A DNA stretch of 64,000 nt from Polaribacter sp. (lineage in GTDB: Bacteria; Bacteroidota; Bacteroidia; Flavobacteriales; Flavobacteriaceae), in assembly GCA_028343155.1 (NCBI GenBank), contig JAOLXX010000006.1, positions 39,017-103,016 of the forward strand. The letters are read 5' to 3'. Below the pieces are notes generated by a model. The model was not told the origin of the DNA. It saw nothing but the letters and a program-made list of their open reading frames with translations, and did no database searches. Positions 27,262 to 36,606 of the stretch are shown here, piece by piece. Made by a program: the position numbers and the translations under genes. The stretch's first letter is position 1; each line of letters starts with the position of its first letter.

Positions 27262-28602
27262 ATGTCAAAAACATTTTCAGAGTTAGGTATTCAGGCAGGA
27301 TTGCAAGAGAATTTAGCCAAATTAAATATTACTGTTCCTACAAATGTTCAAGAAAAAACCATTCCTTTACTTTTAAATAAAAAGGAAGATGTTGTCGTTT
27401 TAGCAAAGACAGGTACTGGAAAGACAGCTGCTTTCGGATTGCCTTTATTACAGTTAGTAGACCAAGAAAACACACAGATACAAGTAGTAATATTAGTCCC
27501 TACAAGAGAATTAGGACAACAAATTCATGCGAATCTAGTTTCTTTTGCAACAGAGCACCAAAAAGCAACAATTGTTTCTATATGTGGCGGTATCCCTATA
27601 AAACCTCAGATAGAACGTTTACGAGAAACGACACATATTGTTGTGGCAACTCCGGGGCGTTTGGTCGATTTAGTAAATCGAGAAGCTATCAATATAAAAA
27701 AAATCACCTACTTTGTGATGGACGAGGCAGATGAAATGGTAAGCGCCTTAAAAGAAGAGGTAGATGTGATTATCAAAGAGATTCCAAAAACAAGAAGAAC
27801 TTTATTGTTTACGGCTACCATGCCGGGTTCGATTAAACAATTGGTGCAAAATTATATGTCGAAACATATCGTATATCTAACAGCAGATATGTACACCGTC
27901 GGGCATCAAGGAATAGATCATCAATATGTGGTGGTTGCACCCATTGAAAAACTAAATGTATTACTTCATTTTTTAGTATCTAAAGAAGGAAAACGGGGTA
28001 TTATTTTCTGTAAAACAAAAGCTGCTGTAAATAAATTAGCAAAAAATTTAGCGATTAATAAATTTTCGTCTGGTGCTTTGCATGGTAGTTTAACCCAAGG
28101 AATTCGAGATCGAATTATGGGGCAATTTAGAGAAGGACATATTGATGTTTTAGTGGCTACAGATATAGCAGCTAGAGGAATCGATGTGAAAGAAATAGCC
28201 TATGTGGTTAATTATCATTTACCAGATCGATACGACACCTATGTTCATCGAAGTGGACGAACAGCAAGAGCAGGAGCAACGGGACTTTCATTAAGTATTA
28301 TTCAACAAGAAGAGCTGAAAGAAATTCCAGAATTTGAAGAAGATTTAGGACTGGTTTTTACGCCTTATAAAAAGGCAGATTTACAAAGTATTGAAGAGAA
28401 TAATGGTTTGTTGTGGGCAAAAAAAATATTTAAGATTAAACCAAATCGTACCGTATCAGAAGACTTTAAAGCAAAAATTAAAACAATCTTTCATCACTTA
28501 ACAAAAGAGGAACTGGTTGATAAAGTTTTTGCAGATTACTTAGCGCAAGTAGCAGCTGCAAAAAAAAAACCAGCTATTTCTAAAAAGAATATAAAGAGAT
28601 AA
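27262..28602 (+). CDS. DEAD-box RNA helicase
   Basis: This is an ATP-dependent RNA helicase of 446 residues. The motifs are complete: Q motif FSELGIQAGLQENLAKLNI with VQEKTIP, motif I AKTGTGKT (48-55), Ia PTRELGQQ, Ib ATPGRL, motif II DEAD (154-157), motif III TAT (184-186, a common SAT variant), motif V ATDIAARGID and motif VI HRSGRTARAG. The C-terminal 90 residues are lysine-rich (SKKNIKR end) without a recognisable RNA-binding domain. It is the first gene of a three-gene unit with only five-base gaps. A role in ribosome assembly or mRNA turnover is inferred from the family and neighbours. Confidence 0.95.
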   Translation: MSKTFSELGIQAGLQENLAKLNITVPTNVQEKTIPLLLNKKEDVVVLAKTGTGKTAAFGLPLLQLVDQENTQIQVVILVPTRELGQQIHANLVSFATEHQKATIVSICGGIPIKPQIERLRETTHIVVATPGRLVDLVNREAINIKKITYFVMDEADEMVSALKEEVDVIIKEIPKTRRTLLFTATMPGSIKQLVQNYMSKHIVYLTADMYTVGHQGIDHQYVVVAPIEKLNVLLHFLVSKEGKRGIIFCKTKAAVNKLAKNLAINKFSSGALHGSLTQGIRDRIMGQFREGHIDVLVATDIAARGIDVKEIAYVVNYHLPDRYDTYVHRSGRTARAGATGLSLSIIQQEELKEIPEFEEDLGLVFTPYKKADLQSIEENNGLLWAKKIFKIKPNRTVSEDFKAKIKTIFHHLTKEELVDKVFADYLAQVAAAKKKPAISKKNIKR

Positions 28603-28607
28603 ATTCC

Positions 28608-29921
28608 ATGGCAAATACGATAAAAAGTCAACAAGATATTTTAGCAAAATTGCAAATTGAGGGGTTGAATCCCATGCAAACGGAAGCAGTATCCGTTATT
28701 GAAAAAAATGCAAATACCATTCTATTATCGCCAACAGGAACTGGAAAGACATTGGCTTTTTCTTTGCCTTTGTTAAAATCATTAGATCCTAATTCTAAAG
28801 AAGTACAAGCACTTATATTGGTACCTTCAAGAGAGTTGGCGATACAAATAGAACAAGTAATTCGCTCTATGGGAGCTGGATATAAAATTAATGCAGTCTA
28901 TGGTGGCAGACCCATGTCTAAAGATAAAATTGAATTGAAACATGTTCCTGCAATTTTAATTGGTACGCCAGGAAGAGTTTCTGATCATTTTGCAAACGAT
29001 CGTTTTTCTAAAGACCATATAAAAACGTTGATTCTAGACGAATTTGACAAATCGCTAGAGGTAGGGTTTGAGTATGAAATGCGTAATATTATCAATCAAT
29101 TACATGCTGTACATAAACGTGTTTTAACTTCTGCTACTCAAGGTGTAGAAATCCCCGATTTTGTAAAATTAGCGGAACCAAGAATTATCAATTATTTAAA
29201 AGGAAAAAGAAGCTCTCAACTTGCTTTTAAAACAGTGGTTTCTCCAAATAAGAATAAAATGAGAACCTTGGTTAACTTAGCGCAACATATTGGTAATGAA
29301 CCCGGAATTGTTTTTTGTAATCTAAAAGATACCATTACACAATTGAGTACTTTTTTAACCCAAAACAACATAAGTCATGCTTGCTTCTCTGGAGGAATGG
29401 AACAAAAAGACAGAGAACGTGCTTTAATTAAATTTAGAAATGGCACCTGTCAATTATTAATTGCGACAGATTTAGCCGCTAGAGGTATTGATATACCAGA
29501 AATGAAATTTATTATCCATTATGAATTGCCAAAACATGAAGAAGAATTTATTCATAGAAATGGGCGAACTGCAAGGGTAAATGAAAAAGGAACTGCGTAT
29601 ATTTTAAAATGGGAAAATGAACGTTTGCCAGATTTTATTAAAGCAACAAAAGGCATTAATATATCAAAGAAAGCAGTAAAAATATCACAATATTGGGAAA
29701 CGTTGTTTATTTCTGGTGGACGAAAAGATAAAATTTCTAAAGGAGATATTGCAGGTTTGTTTTTCAAACAAGGTGGAATAACTAGAGAACAACTAGGGGC
29801 TATTGAGTTGAAACCAGATTGTGCGTTTGTTGCAATTCCTTTAGCACTTGCAGATAATTTGGTCGCAAAACTTAACAATACGCGTTTAAAAAAGAAAAAA
29901 GTAAGAGTGACCTTATTATAA
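28608..29921 (+). CDS. DEAD-box-type RNA helicase with DEFD motif and DbpA-like tail
   Basis: The protein has 437 residues. Motif I is SPTGTGKT (41-48), Ia PSRELAIQ, Ib GTPGRV, motif II DEFD instead of DEAD (144-147), motif III SAT (175-177), motif [14 protein letters not shown] and motif [10 protein letters not shown]. Residues from about 375 to the end look like the DbpA RNA-binding domain (DUF/PF03880 type): [30 protein letters not shown] and a closing [10 protein letters not shown]. In E. coli DbpA this domain recognises hairpin 92 of 23S rRNA. A 50S assembly role is therefore likely. The DEFD change keeps both acidic residues and probably ATPase activity. It lies five bases after the first helicase and five before the SDR gene. 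Confidence 0.88.
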   Translation: MANTIKSQQDILAKLQIEGLNPMQTEAVSVIEKNANTILLSPTGTGKTLAFSLPLLKSLDPNSKEVQALILVPSRELAIQIEQVIRSMGAGYKINAVYGGRPMSKDKIELKHVPAILIGTPGRVSDHFANDRFSKDHIKTLILDEFDKSLEVGFEYEMRNIINQLHAVHKRVLTSATQGVEIPDFVKLAEPRIINYLKGKRSSQLAFKTVVSPNKNKMRTLVNLAQHIGNEPGIVFCNLKDTITQLSTFLTQNNISHACFSGGMEQKDRERALIKFRNGTCQLLIATDLAARGIDIPEMKFIIHYELPKHEEEFIHRNGRTARVNEKGTAYILKWENERLPDFIKATKGINISKKAVKISQYWETLFISGGRKDKISKGDIAGLFFKQGGITREQLGAIELKPDCAFVAIPLALADNLVAKLNNTRLKKKKVRVTLL

Positions 29922-29926
29922 CTGCT

Positions 29927-31462
29927 ATGAGTGAAAAAGCCCCGCATTTAGACATTACATCTTGTATCAACACATTACAGCAATTATTAAAAGATACCAA
30001 TCAACTTTTTGAATTGCCAGAAGACCAAAGAGTCGCACTTTTTAAGGCAGCTGGTGCATTAACACGTCCGAATCGTTCTGAATTTGAACGCAGAAGAAAA
30101 GATGCCAAAAAAGCTGCAAAACGTAAAATGATTGCCAAAGATACGCATGCCAGAAAAACGACAGGAATTCGTTCTGCACGTGAAGCGGCATTATTTGTTG
30201 CTCCAAAATTACTAGGAGCTACTGTATTGAATGAAGATACTTTAGAGTTAGAATCTCCAAGAAATTGTTATGTATGCAAAACCATTTTTACTAAGTTGCA
30301 TCATTTTTATGATACCATGTGCAAATCGTGTGGTGATTTAAATTATTTAAAACGTTTTCAAACGACCGATTTAAAAGATCAAGTAGCTGTAATTACAGGT
30401 TCTCGATTGAAAATAGGGTACCACATTACTTTAATGTTATTGCGTTCTGGGGCAACAGTTGTTGCTACCACACGTTTTCCTGCAGATTCTGCCATTCGAT
30501 TTTCGAAGGAAGAAGATTACAAAGATTGGAGTGACCGCTTGCATATTCATGGACTCGATTTACGACATATTCCAAGTGTGGAGATCTTTTGTAATTATAT
30601 AGAACAAAAATACGATCGCTTAGATATTTTAATCAATAATGCCGCACAGACGGTAAGAAGACCTTCAGGATTTTATTTTCATTTGATGGAAAATGAGAAA
30701 TTGCTGCTGGATCAGTTGCCTAAATTGGCACAAACATTATTAAAAGAACATACAAGTTGTTTAAAAGAATTGGCAAATTTAAGTGTTGCTACATCAAAAA
30801 CAAGTAAGAATAATGTATTGCCTGTAACTTGGCATGGTCCTGAACCCGGTATTGGTTTGAGAAATTCGGCAGCATTGTCTCAAATACCATATAGTTTTGA
30901 CAACTCATTACAAACAGCAGAAGTATTTCCAGAAGGCGAATTAGATGCCGATCTACAACAAGTAGATTTAAGAAAAACCAACAGTTGGCGTTTAAAGTTA
31001 GGCGAAATTGAAACTACGGAAATGGTAGAAGTACAGTTGGTCAATGCGGTGGCACCTTTTGTGTTGTGTAATCGTTTATCTAACCTAATGATGAAAGAAA
31101 ATACAGGTAAAAAACATATTATAAATGTGACTGCTATGGAAGGAAAATTTCATCGATTTAAAAAAGTAGACAGGCATCCCCATACAAATATGGCAAAAGC
31201 GGCCTTAAACATGTTAACGCATACTTCAGCAGCTACCTTTGCGAAGTCTGGTATTTATATGAATGCTGTCGATACAGGTTGGGTGACTGATGAAGACCCT
31301 GCTGAATTGTCTAAAAGGAAAGTTGCAGTTCATGATTTTCAACCTCCTTTAGATATTGTAGATGGAGCAGCGAGAGTTATGGATCCATTAATTGACGGTA
31401 TTAATACGGGTAAACACTGGTGTGGTAAATTTTTGAAAGATTATTTCCCAATTGATTGGTAG
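29927..31462 (+). CDS. SDR-fold protein with N-terminal zinc ribbon
   Basis: The protein has 511 residues. Residues 1-110 are helical and rich in Lys/Arg ([20 protein letters not shown]), a nucleic-acid-like surface. Cys114, Cys117, Cys132 and Cys135 (CYVC and CKSC) form a four-cysteine zinc ribbon. A Rossmann SDR domain follows from about 148: [15 protein letters not shown] for the cofactor, then [10 protein letters not shown]. The usual Ser-Tyr-Lys triad is altered: Ser is Thr402 (NVTAMEG), the Tyr position is Thr420 and only Lys424 remains (TNMAK). A block of about 130 residues (250-380) is inserted before the active site. I recall similar proteins in plants and other bacteria, all of unknown role. 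Classical dehydrogenase activity is doubtful. Confidence 0.8.
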   Translation: MSEKAPHLDITSCINTLQQLLKDTNQLFELPEDQRVALFKAAGALTRPNRSEFERRRKDAKKAAKRKMIAKDTHARKTTGIRSAREAALFVAPKLLGATVLNEDTLELESPRNCYVCKTIFTKLHHFYDTMCKSCGDLNYLKRFQTTDLKDQVAVITGSRLKIGYHITLMLLRSGATVVATTRFPADSAIRFSKEEDYKDWSDRLHIHGLDLRHIPSVEIFCNYIEQKYDRLDILINNAAQTVRRPSGFYFHLMENEKLLLDQLPKLAQTLLKEHTSCLKELANLSVATSKTSKNNVLPVTWHGPEPGIGLRNSAALSQIPYSFDNSLQTAEVFPEGELDADLQQVDLRKTNSWRLKLGEIETTEMVEVQLVNAVAPFVLCNRLSNLMMKENTGKKHIINVTAMEGKFHRFKKVDRHPHTNMAKAALNMLTHTSAATFAKSGIYMNAVDTGWVTDEDPAELSKRKVAVHDFQPPLDIVDGAARVMDPLIDGINTGKHWCGKFLKDYFPIDW

Positions 31463-31642
31463 GCGCTCTCTAAGTGGTACTTTTTTTTAAGAACAATCAG
31501 TCGCTAGGAGGTAACTTCGAGATAAAGGCCCTTCAACTTGTTTTCCTTTTTTGATCAGAATTTAGTGTAAATTATTTTATTTTTTCGAATGCAATTTCTT
31601 TGAAATTAAAATTGCTTTATGTATTTTTTCTTAAATTTCTAT

Positions 31643-31650
31643 TATCTTCG
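31643..31650 (+). promoter_or_regulatory. Variant -7 box before the DUF368 pair
   Basis: TATCTTCG, matching TAnnTTCG, 19 bases before the ATG at 31670. One base differs from the consensus. Confidence 0.4.
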
Positions 31651-31669
31651 TTTTTTTATATAATTTACA

Positions 31670-32683
31670 ATGGGTAGAAATTTAAAAGAATATATTGGTA
31701 TCGGTTTAAAAGGAATGGCAATGGGAGCAGCAGATGTAGTTCCTGGTGTTTCTGGTGGTACAATTGCTTTTATTACTGGTATTTATGAAGAATTATTGCA
31801 AAGCATTAGTAATATAAATTTGGGTTTGTTGAAGACCTTAAAACAAGAAGGTTTAAAAGCAGCTTGGAAACAAGTAAATGGGGCGTTTTTAGCCTCTTTA
31901 TTTTTAGGGATTTTTGTGAGTATTGTTTCTTTGGCAAAAGCGATAAAAATTTTATTAGAAAATGAACCTATTTTGCTATGGTCTTTCTTTTTTGGTTTGG
32001 TGGTAGCGAGTATAATTTATATTGTTAAGCAAATTACAAAGTGGAACTTCATTTCAGTTGCCAACTTAATTTTAGGTGCTTTTCTAGCCTATTATATAAC
32101 TACCTTACATCCCTTAATTTCAGAAGATTCTTCTTTGTTGTTTTTGTTTTTTGCAGGCGCAATCGCTATTTGTGCTATGATTTTACCTGGAATTTCAGGA
32201 GCATTTATTTTGGTGCTATTAGGTGCCTATAAACCTATTTTAGCAGCTGTAAACGATCGAGATTTTAAAACAATTTTAGCAGTTGGTTTAGGTGCAATTG
32301 TAGGGTTGTTGAGTTTTTCAAAAATTTTAAAATGGTTGTTTGCAAATTACAAGAATTATACACTAGCCGCTTTGACAGGTTTTATTATTGGTTCTTTAAA
32401 TAAAATTTGGCCTTGGAAATTAACGCAGTCAGTCTTTGATAAAACAACTGGAGAAATTGTTCCGTTTATGAATGTTTCAGATTTAGGAAGTCTCTCTGTT
32501 CTTCAAAAGCAAATCAATAATTTTGAGCGCTATAAAATAGCAATGGAAGAAAGCGTATTGCCTTTGCAGTATGCCTCAGAAAACCAACATATAGATAGTC
32601 AGTTTGGAATAGCACTATTATTAGCAGTTGCTGGTTTTTTGCTTATTTTAGGGATGGAGAGACTCGCAGTTCGAAAAAAATAA
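31670..32683 (+). CDS. DUF368 membrane protein (PopT-type polyprenyl-phosphate transporter), copy 1
   Basis: This is an integral membrane protein of 337 residues with eight or more spans. DUF368 signatures are GMAMGAADVVPGVSGGTIAFITG at the N terminus (quoted in part: ADVVPGVSGGT) and the inverted-repeat-like ICAMILPGISGAFILVLLG in the middle. DUF368 proteins were identified in 2022 as undecaprenyl-phosphate translocases (PopT) that recycle the lipid carrier across the inner membrane. The extra polar segment at about 260-305 (FDKTTGEIVPFMNVSD) is present in both copies. It is followed after three bases by a second DUF368 gene. Confidence 0.9.
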   Translation: MGRNLKEYIGIGLKGMAMGAADVVPGVSGGTIAFITGIYEELLQSISNINLGLLKTLKQEGLKAAWKQVNGAFLASLFLGIFVSIVSLAKAIKILLENEPILLWSFFFGLVVASIIYIVKQITKWNFISVANLILGAFLAYYITTLHPLISEDSSLLFLFFAGAIAICAMILPGISGAFILVLLGAYKPILAAVNDRDFKTILAVGLGAIVGLLSFSKILKWLFANYKNYTLAALTGFIIGSLNKIWPWKLTQSVFDKTTGEIVPFMNVSDLGSLSVLQKQINNFERYKIAMEESVLPLQYASENQHIDSQFGIALLLAVAGFLLILGMERLAVRKK

Positions 32684-32686
32684 ATA

Positions 32687-33691
32687 TTGAAAGAACGTAC
32701 TTTTTTACAGAAATTAATCCTTTTTTTAAAAGGTTTGGCTATGGGAGCTGCAAATAAAGTTCCTGGGGTTTCTGGGGGAACAGTTTCTTTTGTATTTGGT
32801 TTTTATGAGGAATTAATTTATTCGTTCAGAAAGATTAATATAAAAGCATTTAAATTACTTTTTAATGCTCGATTCTGTAGCTTTTATCATTATGTAAATG
32901 GTTCTTTTCTACTCTTAATAATGGGAGGCAGTATCTTTAGTTATTTTAGCATTTCTTTAGTACTAGACTACTTTTTAAAACATTACGAAGTCTATGTTTG
33001 GAGTTGGTTTTTCGGAATGATTATCGGTTCAATATACTATTTAAGCAAAGGTTTTGGAGAATGGAATTCAAAAAATAGTATTTCACTAATTATTGGAGTC
33101 ACTGTTGGATTAGGAATTAGTTTTTTAACACCAGCGAGAGAAAACGATAATCTTTGGTTTGTTTTTATTTGTGGAATTATAGGGGTTTCTGGTATGACAC
33201 TTCCAGGGCTTTCAGGCTCTTTTATTTTAATTCTTTTAGGAAATTATGTGTTGCTTTTAGTCGATTCTGTAAATGTATTATTACATGTAATTACGCGTCT
33301 TTTGTCTGGTGATTTTGATGTTTTATCAGATCCCATTAAAATAAGATATTTAAAAATAATGACCATTTTTACATTAGGTTCTGCTTTTGGTTTGGTTTCC
33401 ATAAGTCATGTTTTAGGCTACGTTCTAAAGCGCTGGAATCAAATTGTAAACGCACTAATTATTGGTTTTATTACGGGGTCATTAGGAATTGTTTGGCCCT
33501 GGAAAAGGGTTCTTTATTTACAAGAAAAAGGAAATTATTTAATTGATAAAAAAGGAAATAGAATAGTTGAAAATTATGAGCGATTTGTTCCTGATTTTTC
33601 AAATTCAGAAACCTGGTTTGGTCTGTTTTATATCATTATAGGTGTTTTGTTAGTTTTAACGATAGATTTTTATGGAAGAAAGAAAAAATAA
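32687..33691 (+). CDS. DUF368 membrane protein (PopT-type polyprenyl-phosphate transporter), copy 2
   Basis: This is a second DUF368 protein of 334 residues with the same two signature turns: ANKVPGVSGGTVSFVFG and GVSGMTLPGLSGSFILILLG. The only usable start before the first membrane helix is TTG at 32687 (no in-frame ATG upstream), three bases after copy 1 stops. It has clearly diverged from copy 1 (different linker and C terminus), so this is an old duplication rather than a recent one. Its last 20 bases overlap aroE. A lipid-carrier recycling role is inferred from the family. Confidence 0.88.
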   Translation: MKERTFLQKLILFLKGLAMGAANKVPGVSGGTVSFVFGFYEELIYSFRKINIKAFKLLFNARFCSFYHYVNGSFLLLIMGGSIFSYFSISLVLDYFLKHYEVYVWSWFFGMIIGSIYYLSKGFGEWNSKNSISLIIGVTVGLGISFLTPARENDNLWFVFICGIIGVSGMTLPGLSGSFILILLGNYVLLLVDSVNVLLHVITRLLSGDFDVLSDPIKIRYLKIMTIFTLGSAFGLVSISHVLGYVLKRWNQIVNALIIGFITGSLGIVWPWKRVLYLQEKGNYLIDKKGNRIVENYERFVPDFSNSETWFGLFYIIIGVLLVLTIDFYGRKKK

Positions 33692-34430
33692 ATTTTTTGG
33701 GCTGTTAGGAAAAGACATAGCATATTCTTTTTCACGTGGGTATTTTACAGAAAAGTTTGAAAAACTTGGATTAAAGAAACATAAATATGTCAATTTTGAC
33801 ATTCAGAAAATAGAAGATTTTCCATCGATAATAAGAGAAGAAAAAGAAAACTTAGGTGGAATAAATGTGACCATTCCATACAAAGAAGTCGTTTTGAAAT
33901 ATTTAGATACTTTGGACGAAACCGCAAAAGAAATAGGGGCAGTAAATACTATTAAATTCACGAAAAGAGGTAATTTAAAGGGATACAATTCAGATGTTGT
34001 CGGTTTTGAGAAATCCTTATTCCCATTATTAGAAACACATCACACGAGAGCTCTAATTTTAGGCACAGGAGGTGCTTCCAAAGCAATTGCTTATGCATTA
34101 AAAAAGAAGGGGATTTTATTTAAATTTGTTTCTAGAAATCCAAAAGGGAAAATAGAAATTGCTTACCAAGATTTAACAAAAGAAATACTAGAGAAGCATC
34201 AAATTATTATCAATTCAACCCCTATTGGTACTTCACCCAATACTGAAAAATCACCCAATATTCCCTATCAATACCTCACTAATAAACATTTATTATACGA
34301 TTTGATTTACAATCCAGAAGTTACGACATTTTTAGCAAAAGGAAAAGAAAAAGGCGCTCTGATAAAAAATGGATACGAAATGTTGCAATTGCAAGCTGAA
34401 GAATCTTGGAGAATTTGGAATGATCACTAA
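33672..34430 (+). CDS. aroE: Shikimate dehydrogenase
   Basis: AroE reduces 3-dehydroshikimate to shikimate with NADPH. It has 252 residues, slightly short, as in other Bacteroidota. The shikimate-binding blocks are GKDIAYSFSRGYF (the usual SxS site in altered form), GGINVTIPYKEVV with catalytic Lys, and NTIKF plus GYNSDVVGFE with the catalytic Asp. The cofactor loop is LGTGGASKAIAYAL, and FVSRNPKG carries the NADP-type Arg. It overlaps the upstream DUF368 gene by 20 bases, implying co-translation. No other aromatic pathway gene is near. Confidence 0.94.
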   Translation: MEERKNKFFGLLGKDIAYSFSRGYFTEKFEKLGLKKHKYVNFDIQKIEDFPSIIREEKENLGGINVTIPYKEVVLKYLDTLDETAKEIGAVNTIKFTKRGNLKGYNSDVVGFEKSLFPLLETHHTRALILGTGGASKAIAYALKKKGILFKFVSRNPKGKIEIAYQDLTKEILEKHQIIINSTPIGTSPNTEKSPNIPYQYLTNKHLLYDLIYNPEVTTFLAKGKEKGALIKNGYEMLQLQAEESWRIWNDH

Positions 34431-34522
34431 AAGTATTACGTATAGTTTGCAAATATAGTATGTAGTCAGTATCTTTATAAAAGTATAAAAATTGTTTGTA
34501 TTAGACCTTAAACATTGTAGAT

Positions 34523-36412
34523 ATGTTAGAAAATAACGAAGAAAACGTTGATGAGACGGAAAATAAAGTAGTAGAACAGACAAATGACACTTCAATAAAC
34601 ACTCCTAAAGACACTTTTAAAGAAGTGAAAACTACCCAGGAAGCAGTAGAAGAAATAGACAATTCAATTGCCGTAGATGCTGAAAAAGGCACCTCTAAAG
34701 AAGAAGCATCTCTCGTTGTAGATTACTCAAAATTATCATTAGAAATTTTAGTAGCAACACTTAAAGAAATTCTTGCGAACAATCCTGTTCAGAAAATAAA
34801 AAATCAAGTCGAAAGTATTAAAAGCGCTTTCAATCTAAAATTTGGAGTTTTATTAGCAGAAAAGAAAGCCGCATTTTTAGCAGAAGGAGGGAACGCTATC
34901 GATTTTCAATTTTCAAGTTCCGTAAAGTCTGAATATAATTCGCTTTTATCAGAATACAAAAAACATCGAGATGCGCATTACAAAGATCTTGATAAGCAAT
35001 TATCTTCAAATTTAGAAAAAAGAATTTCTGTCATTGAACAATTAAAAGATTTAATTGAAAACGCAGATACAGCAACAATGTACAAAAGCTTTAGAGGATT
35101 ACAAGATACTTGGAGAGCAATTGGCCCTGTTTCAAAAAATCATTATAACGATACCTGGAAAACGTTTCATCATCATGTTGAACGTTTTTATGACTTATTA
35201 CATTTAAGTAATGATTTTAGAGATTTAGATTTTAAACACAATTTAGAAGAAAAATTAAAAATTATAAAAAAAGCGACTGCATTAGCAGAAGAATCAGATA
35301 TAAATATTGCCTTTAAAGAACTCCAAGACTTACATAAAATTTGGAAAGAAGATATTGGTCCAGTCTCTCAAGAGATGCGGGAAAATATATGGCAAAAATT
35401 TAGTGCAGCTACCAAAAAAATTCATGATAGAAGACATGATCACTTCAGGGAAATGCGTTCTAAATATCAAGAAATTATAGAAAAAAAGTTAGAGGTTGTA
35501 GAAAAATTGAATACTTTTGATACGTCTCAGAATACCTCTCACAATGATTGGCAAAAAAGTATTAAAGAGATAGAAGAATTAAGGCAAGAATATTTTAAGG
35601 TGGGGAAACTTCCCTATGCTAAAAGTGAAGATGTTTGGCAAAAATTTAAAGCAGCTACTAAGAAATTTAATAGTGCTAAGAATATTTTTTATAAACACGA
35701 AAAAAACGATCAGCAAGAAAACTTAAAAAAGAAAATCACGTTAATTGAACTTGCTGAATCATTAAAAGAAAGCGACGATTGGGAAAACACGACAAATAAA
35801 TTGAAGCAAATTCAATCTGATTGGAAAAAAATAGGTCATGTTCCCCGTAAATTTTCTGATGATATTTGGAAACGTTTTAAAGCTGCTTGTAATCATTATT
35901 TTGATAGATATCATGATAAAAAGAATTCTTTAAATAAAGAAGAACAAGGAGTTGTAGACGCTAAAAAAACATTTTTAGAAACCGTAAAAGAAATAACAGA
36001 TCCTACAAAAGAAACAGTTTTAGAAGTTATAAATACTTGGAAAGATTTGGGTACATTACCAAGAAACGCTCGACATATAGACGGTAAATTTCAGAAAATA
36101 ACAGACAAGCTTTTAGGAGGTTTATCTTTAGGGAAAGAGGAAATTGCTATGTTAAAATTCACCCATGTTATTGACTGTCTTGTGGCTAATGAGGATGTGA
36201 GAAAGTTAGATTCTGAACAACTATTTGTTAGAAAGAAAATTGATGAAGTCGTTAAAGAAATTCAACAATTAGAAAATAATTTAGGTTTCTTTTCAAATGC
36301 AAAAGATGATAATCCACTGGTGTTAAATGTAAAAAATAGCGTGAATGATTTTAAAGAAGATTTAGCCATTTGGAAAGCAAAATTGAAATATATAAAGAAA
36401 CTTAATTATTAA
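34523..36412 (+). CDS. DUF349 repeat protein
   Basis: This is a soluble, highly charged protein of 629 residues. The first 75 residues are acidic and of low complexity. Five or so DUF349 helical repeats follow, each with a similar core: TWRAIGPVSKNHYNDTWKTF, KIWKEDIGPVSQEMRENIW, EYFKVGKLPYAKSEDVWQKF, DWKKIGHVPRKFSDDIWKRF, TWKDLGTLPRNARHIDGKF. The family is widespread in Bacteroidota and actinobacteria and has no settled function; coiled or helical bundles are predicted. No partner gene is obvious. The downstream hairpin at 36555-36590 is its likely terminator. Confidence 0.9.
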   Translation: MLENNEENVDETENKVVEQTNDTSINTPKDTFKEVKTTQEAVEEIDNSIAVDAEKGTSKEEASLVVDYSKLSLEILVATLKEILANNPVQKIKNQVESIKSAFNLKFGVLLAEKKAAFLAEGGNAIDFQFSSSVKSEYNSLLSEYKKHRDAHYKDLDKQLSSNLEKRISVIEQLKDLIENADTATMYKSFRGLQDTWRAIGPVSKNHYNDTWKTFHHHVERFYDLLHLSNDFRDLDFKHNLEEKLKIIKKATALAEESDINIAFKELQDLHKIWKEDIGPVSQEMRENIWQKFSAATKKIHDRRHDHFREMRSKYQEIIEKKLEVVEKLNTFDTSQNTSHNDWQKSIKEIEELRQEYFKVGKLPYAKSEDVWQKFKAATKKFNSAKNIFYKHEKNDQQENLKKKITLIELAESLKESDDWENTTNKLKQIQSDWKKIGHVPRKFSDDIWKRFKAACNHYFDRYHDKKNSLNKEEQGVVDAKKTFLETVKEITDPTKETVLEVINTWKDLGTLPRNARHIDGKFQKITDKLLGGLSLGKEEIAMLKFTHVIDCLVANEDVRKLDSEQLFVRKKIDEVVKEIQQLENNLGFFSNAKDDNPLVLNVKNSVNDFKEDLAIWKAKLKYIKKLNY

Positions 36413-36554
36413 CCTTTGCTTGTGATATCCATACAATATAATTTTTTATTTTCGAGAACTTATAAAATTAATCAATGTAATCTGTTGACTATTATTATTT
36501 AGGTTTCTATAGGTTCAGTGATACCTTGGAGATTTATTGATAATCTTTTAAAAA

Positions 36555-36590
36555 CAAAAAACTCGAAGCAATGCTTCGAGTTTTTTAAAA
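36555..36590. terminator. Bidirectional rho-independent terminator
   Basis: ACTCGAAGCA and TGCTTCGAGT form a hairpin at about 36561-36581 flanked by A-runs on the left and T-runs on the right. It works in both directions, ending the DUF349 gene (+) and the coiled-coil gene (-) that converge here. Confidence 0.9.
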
Positions 36591-36606
36591 ATATATGTGA
36601 GATAGA

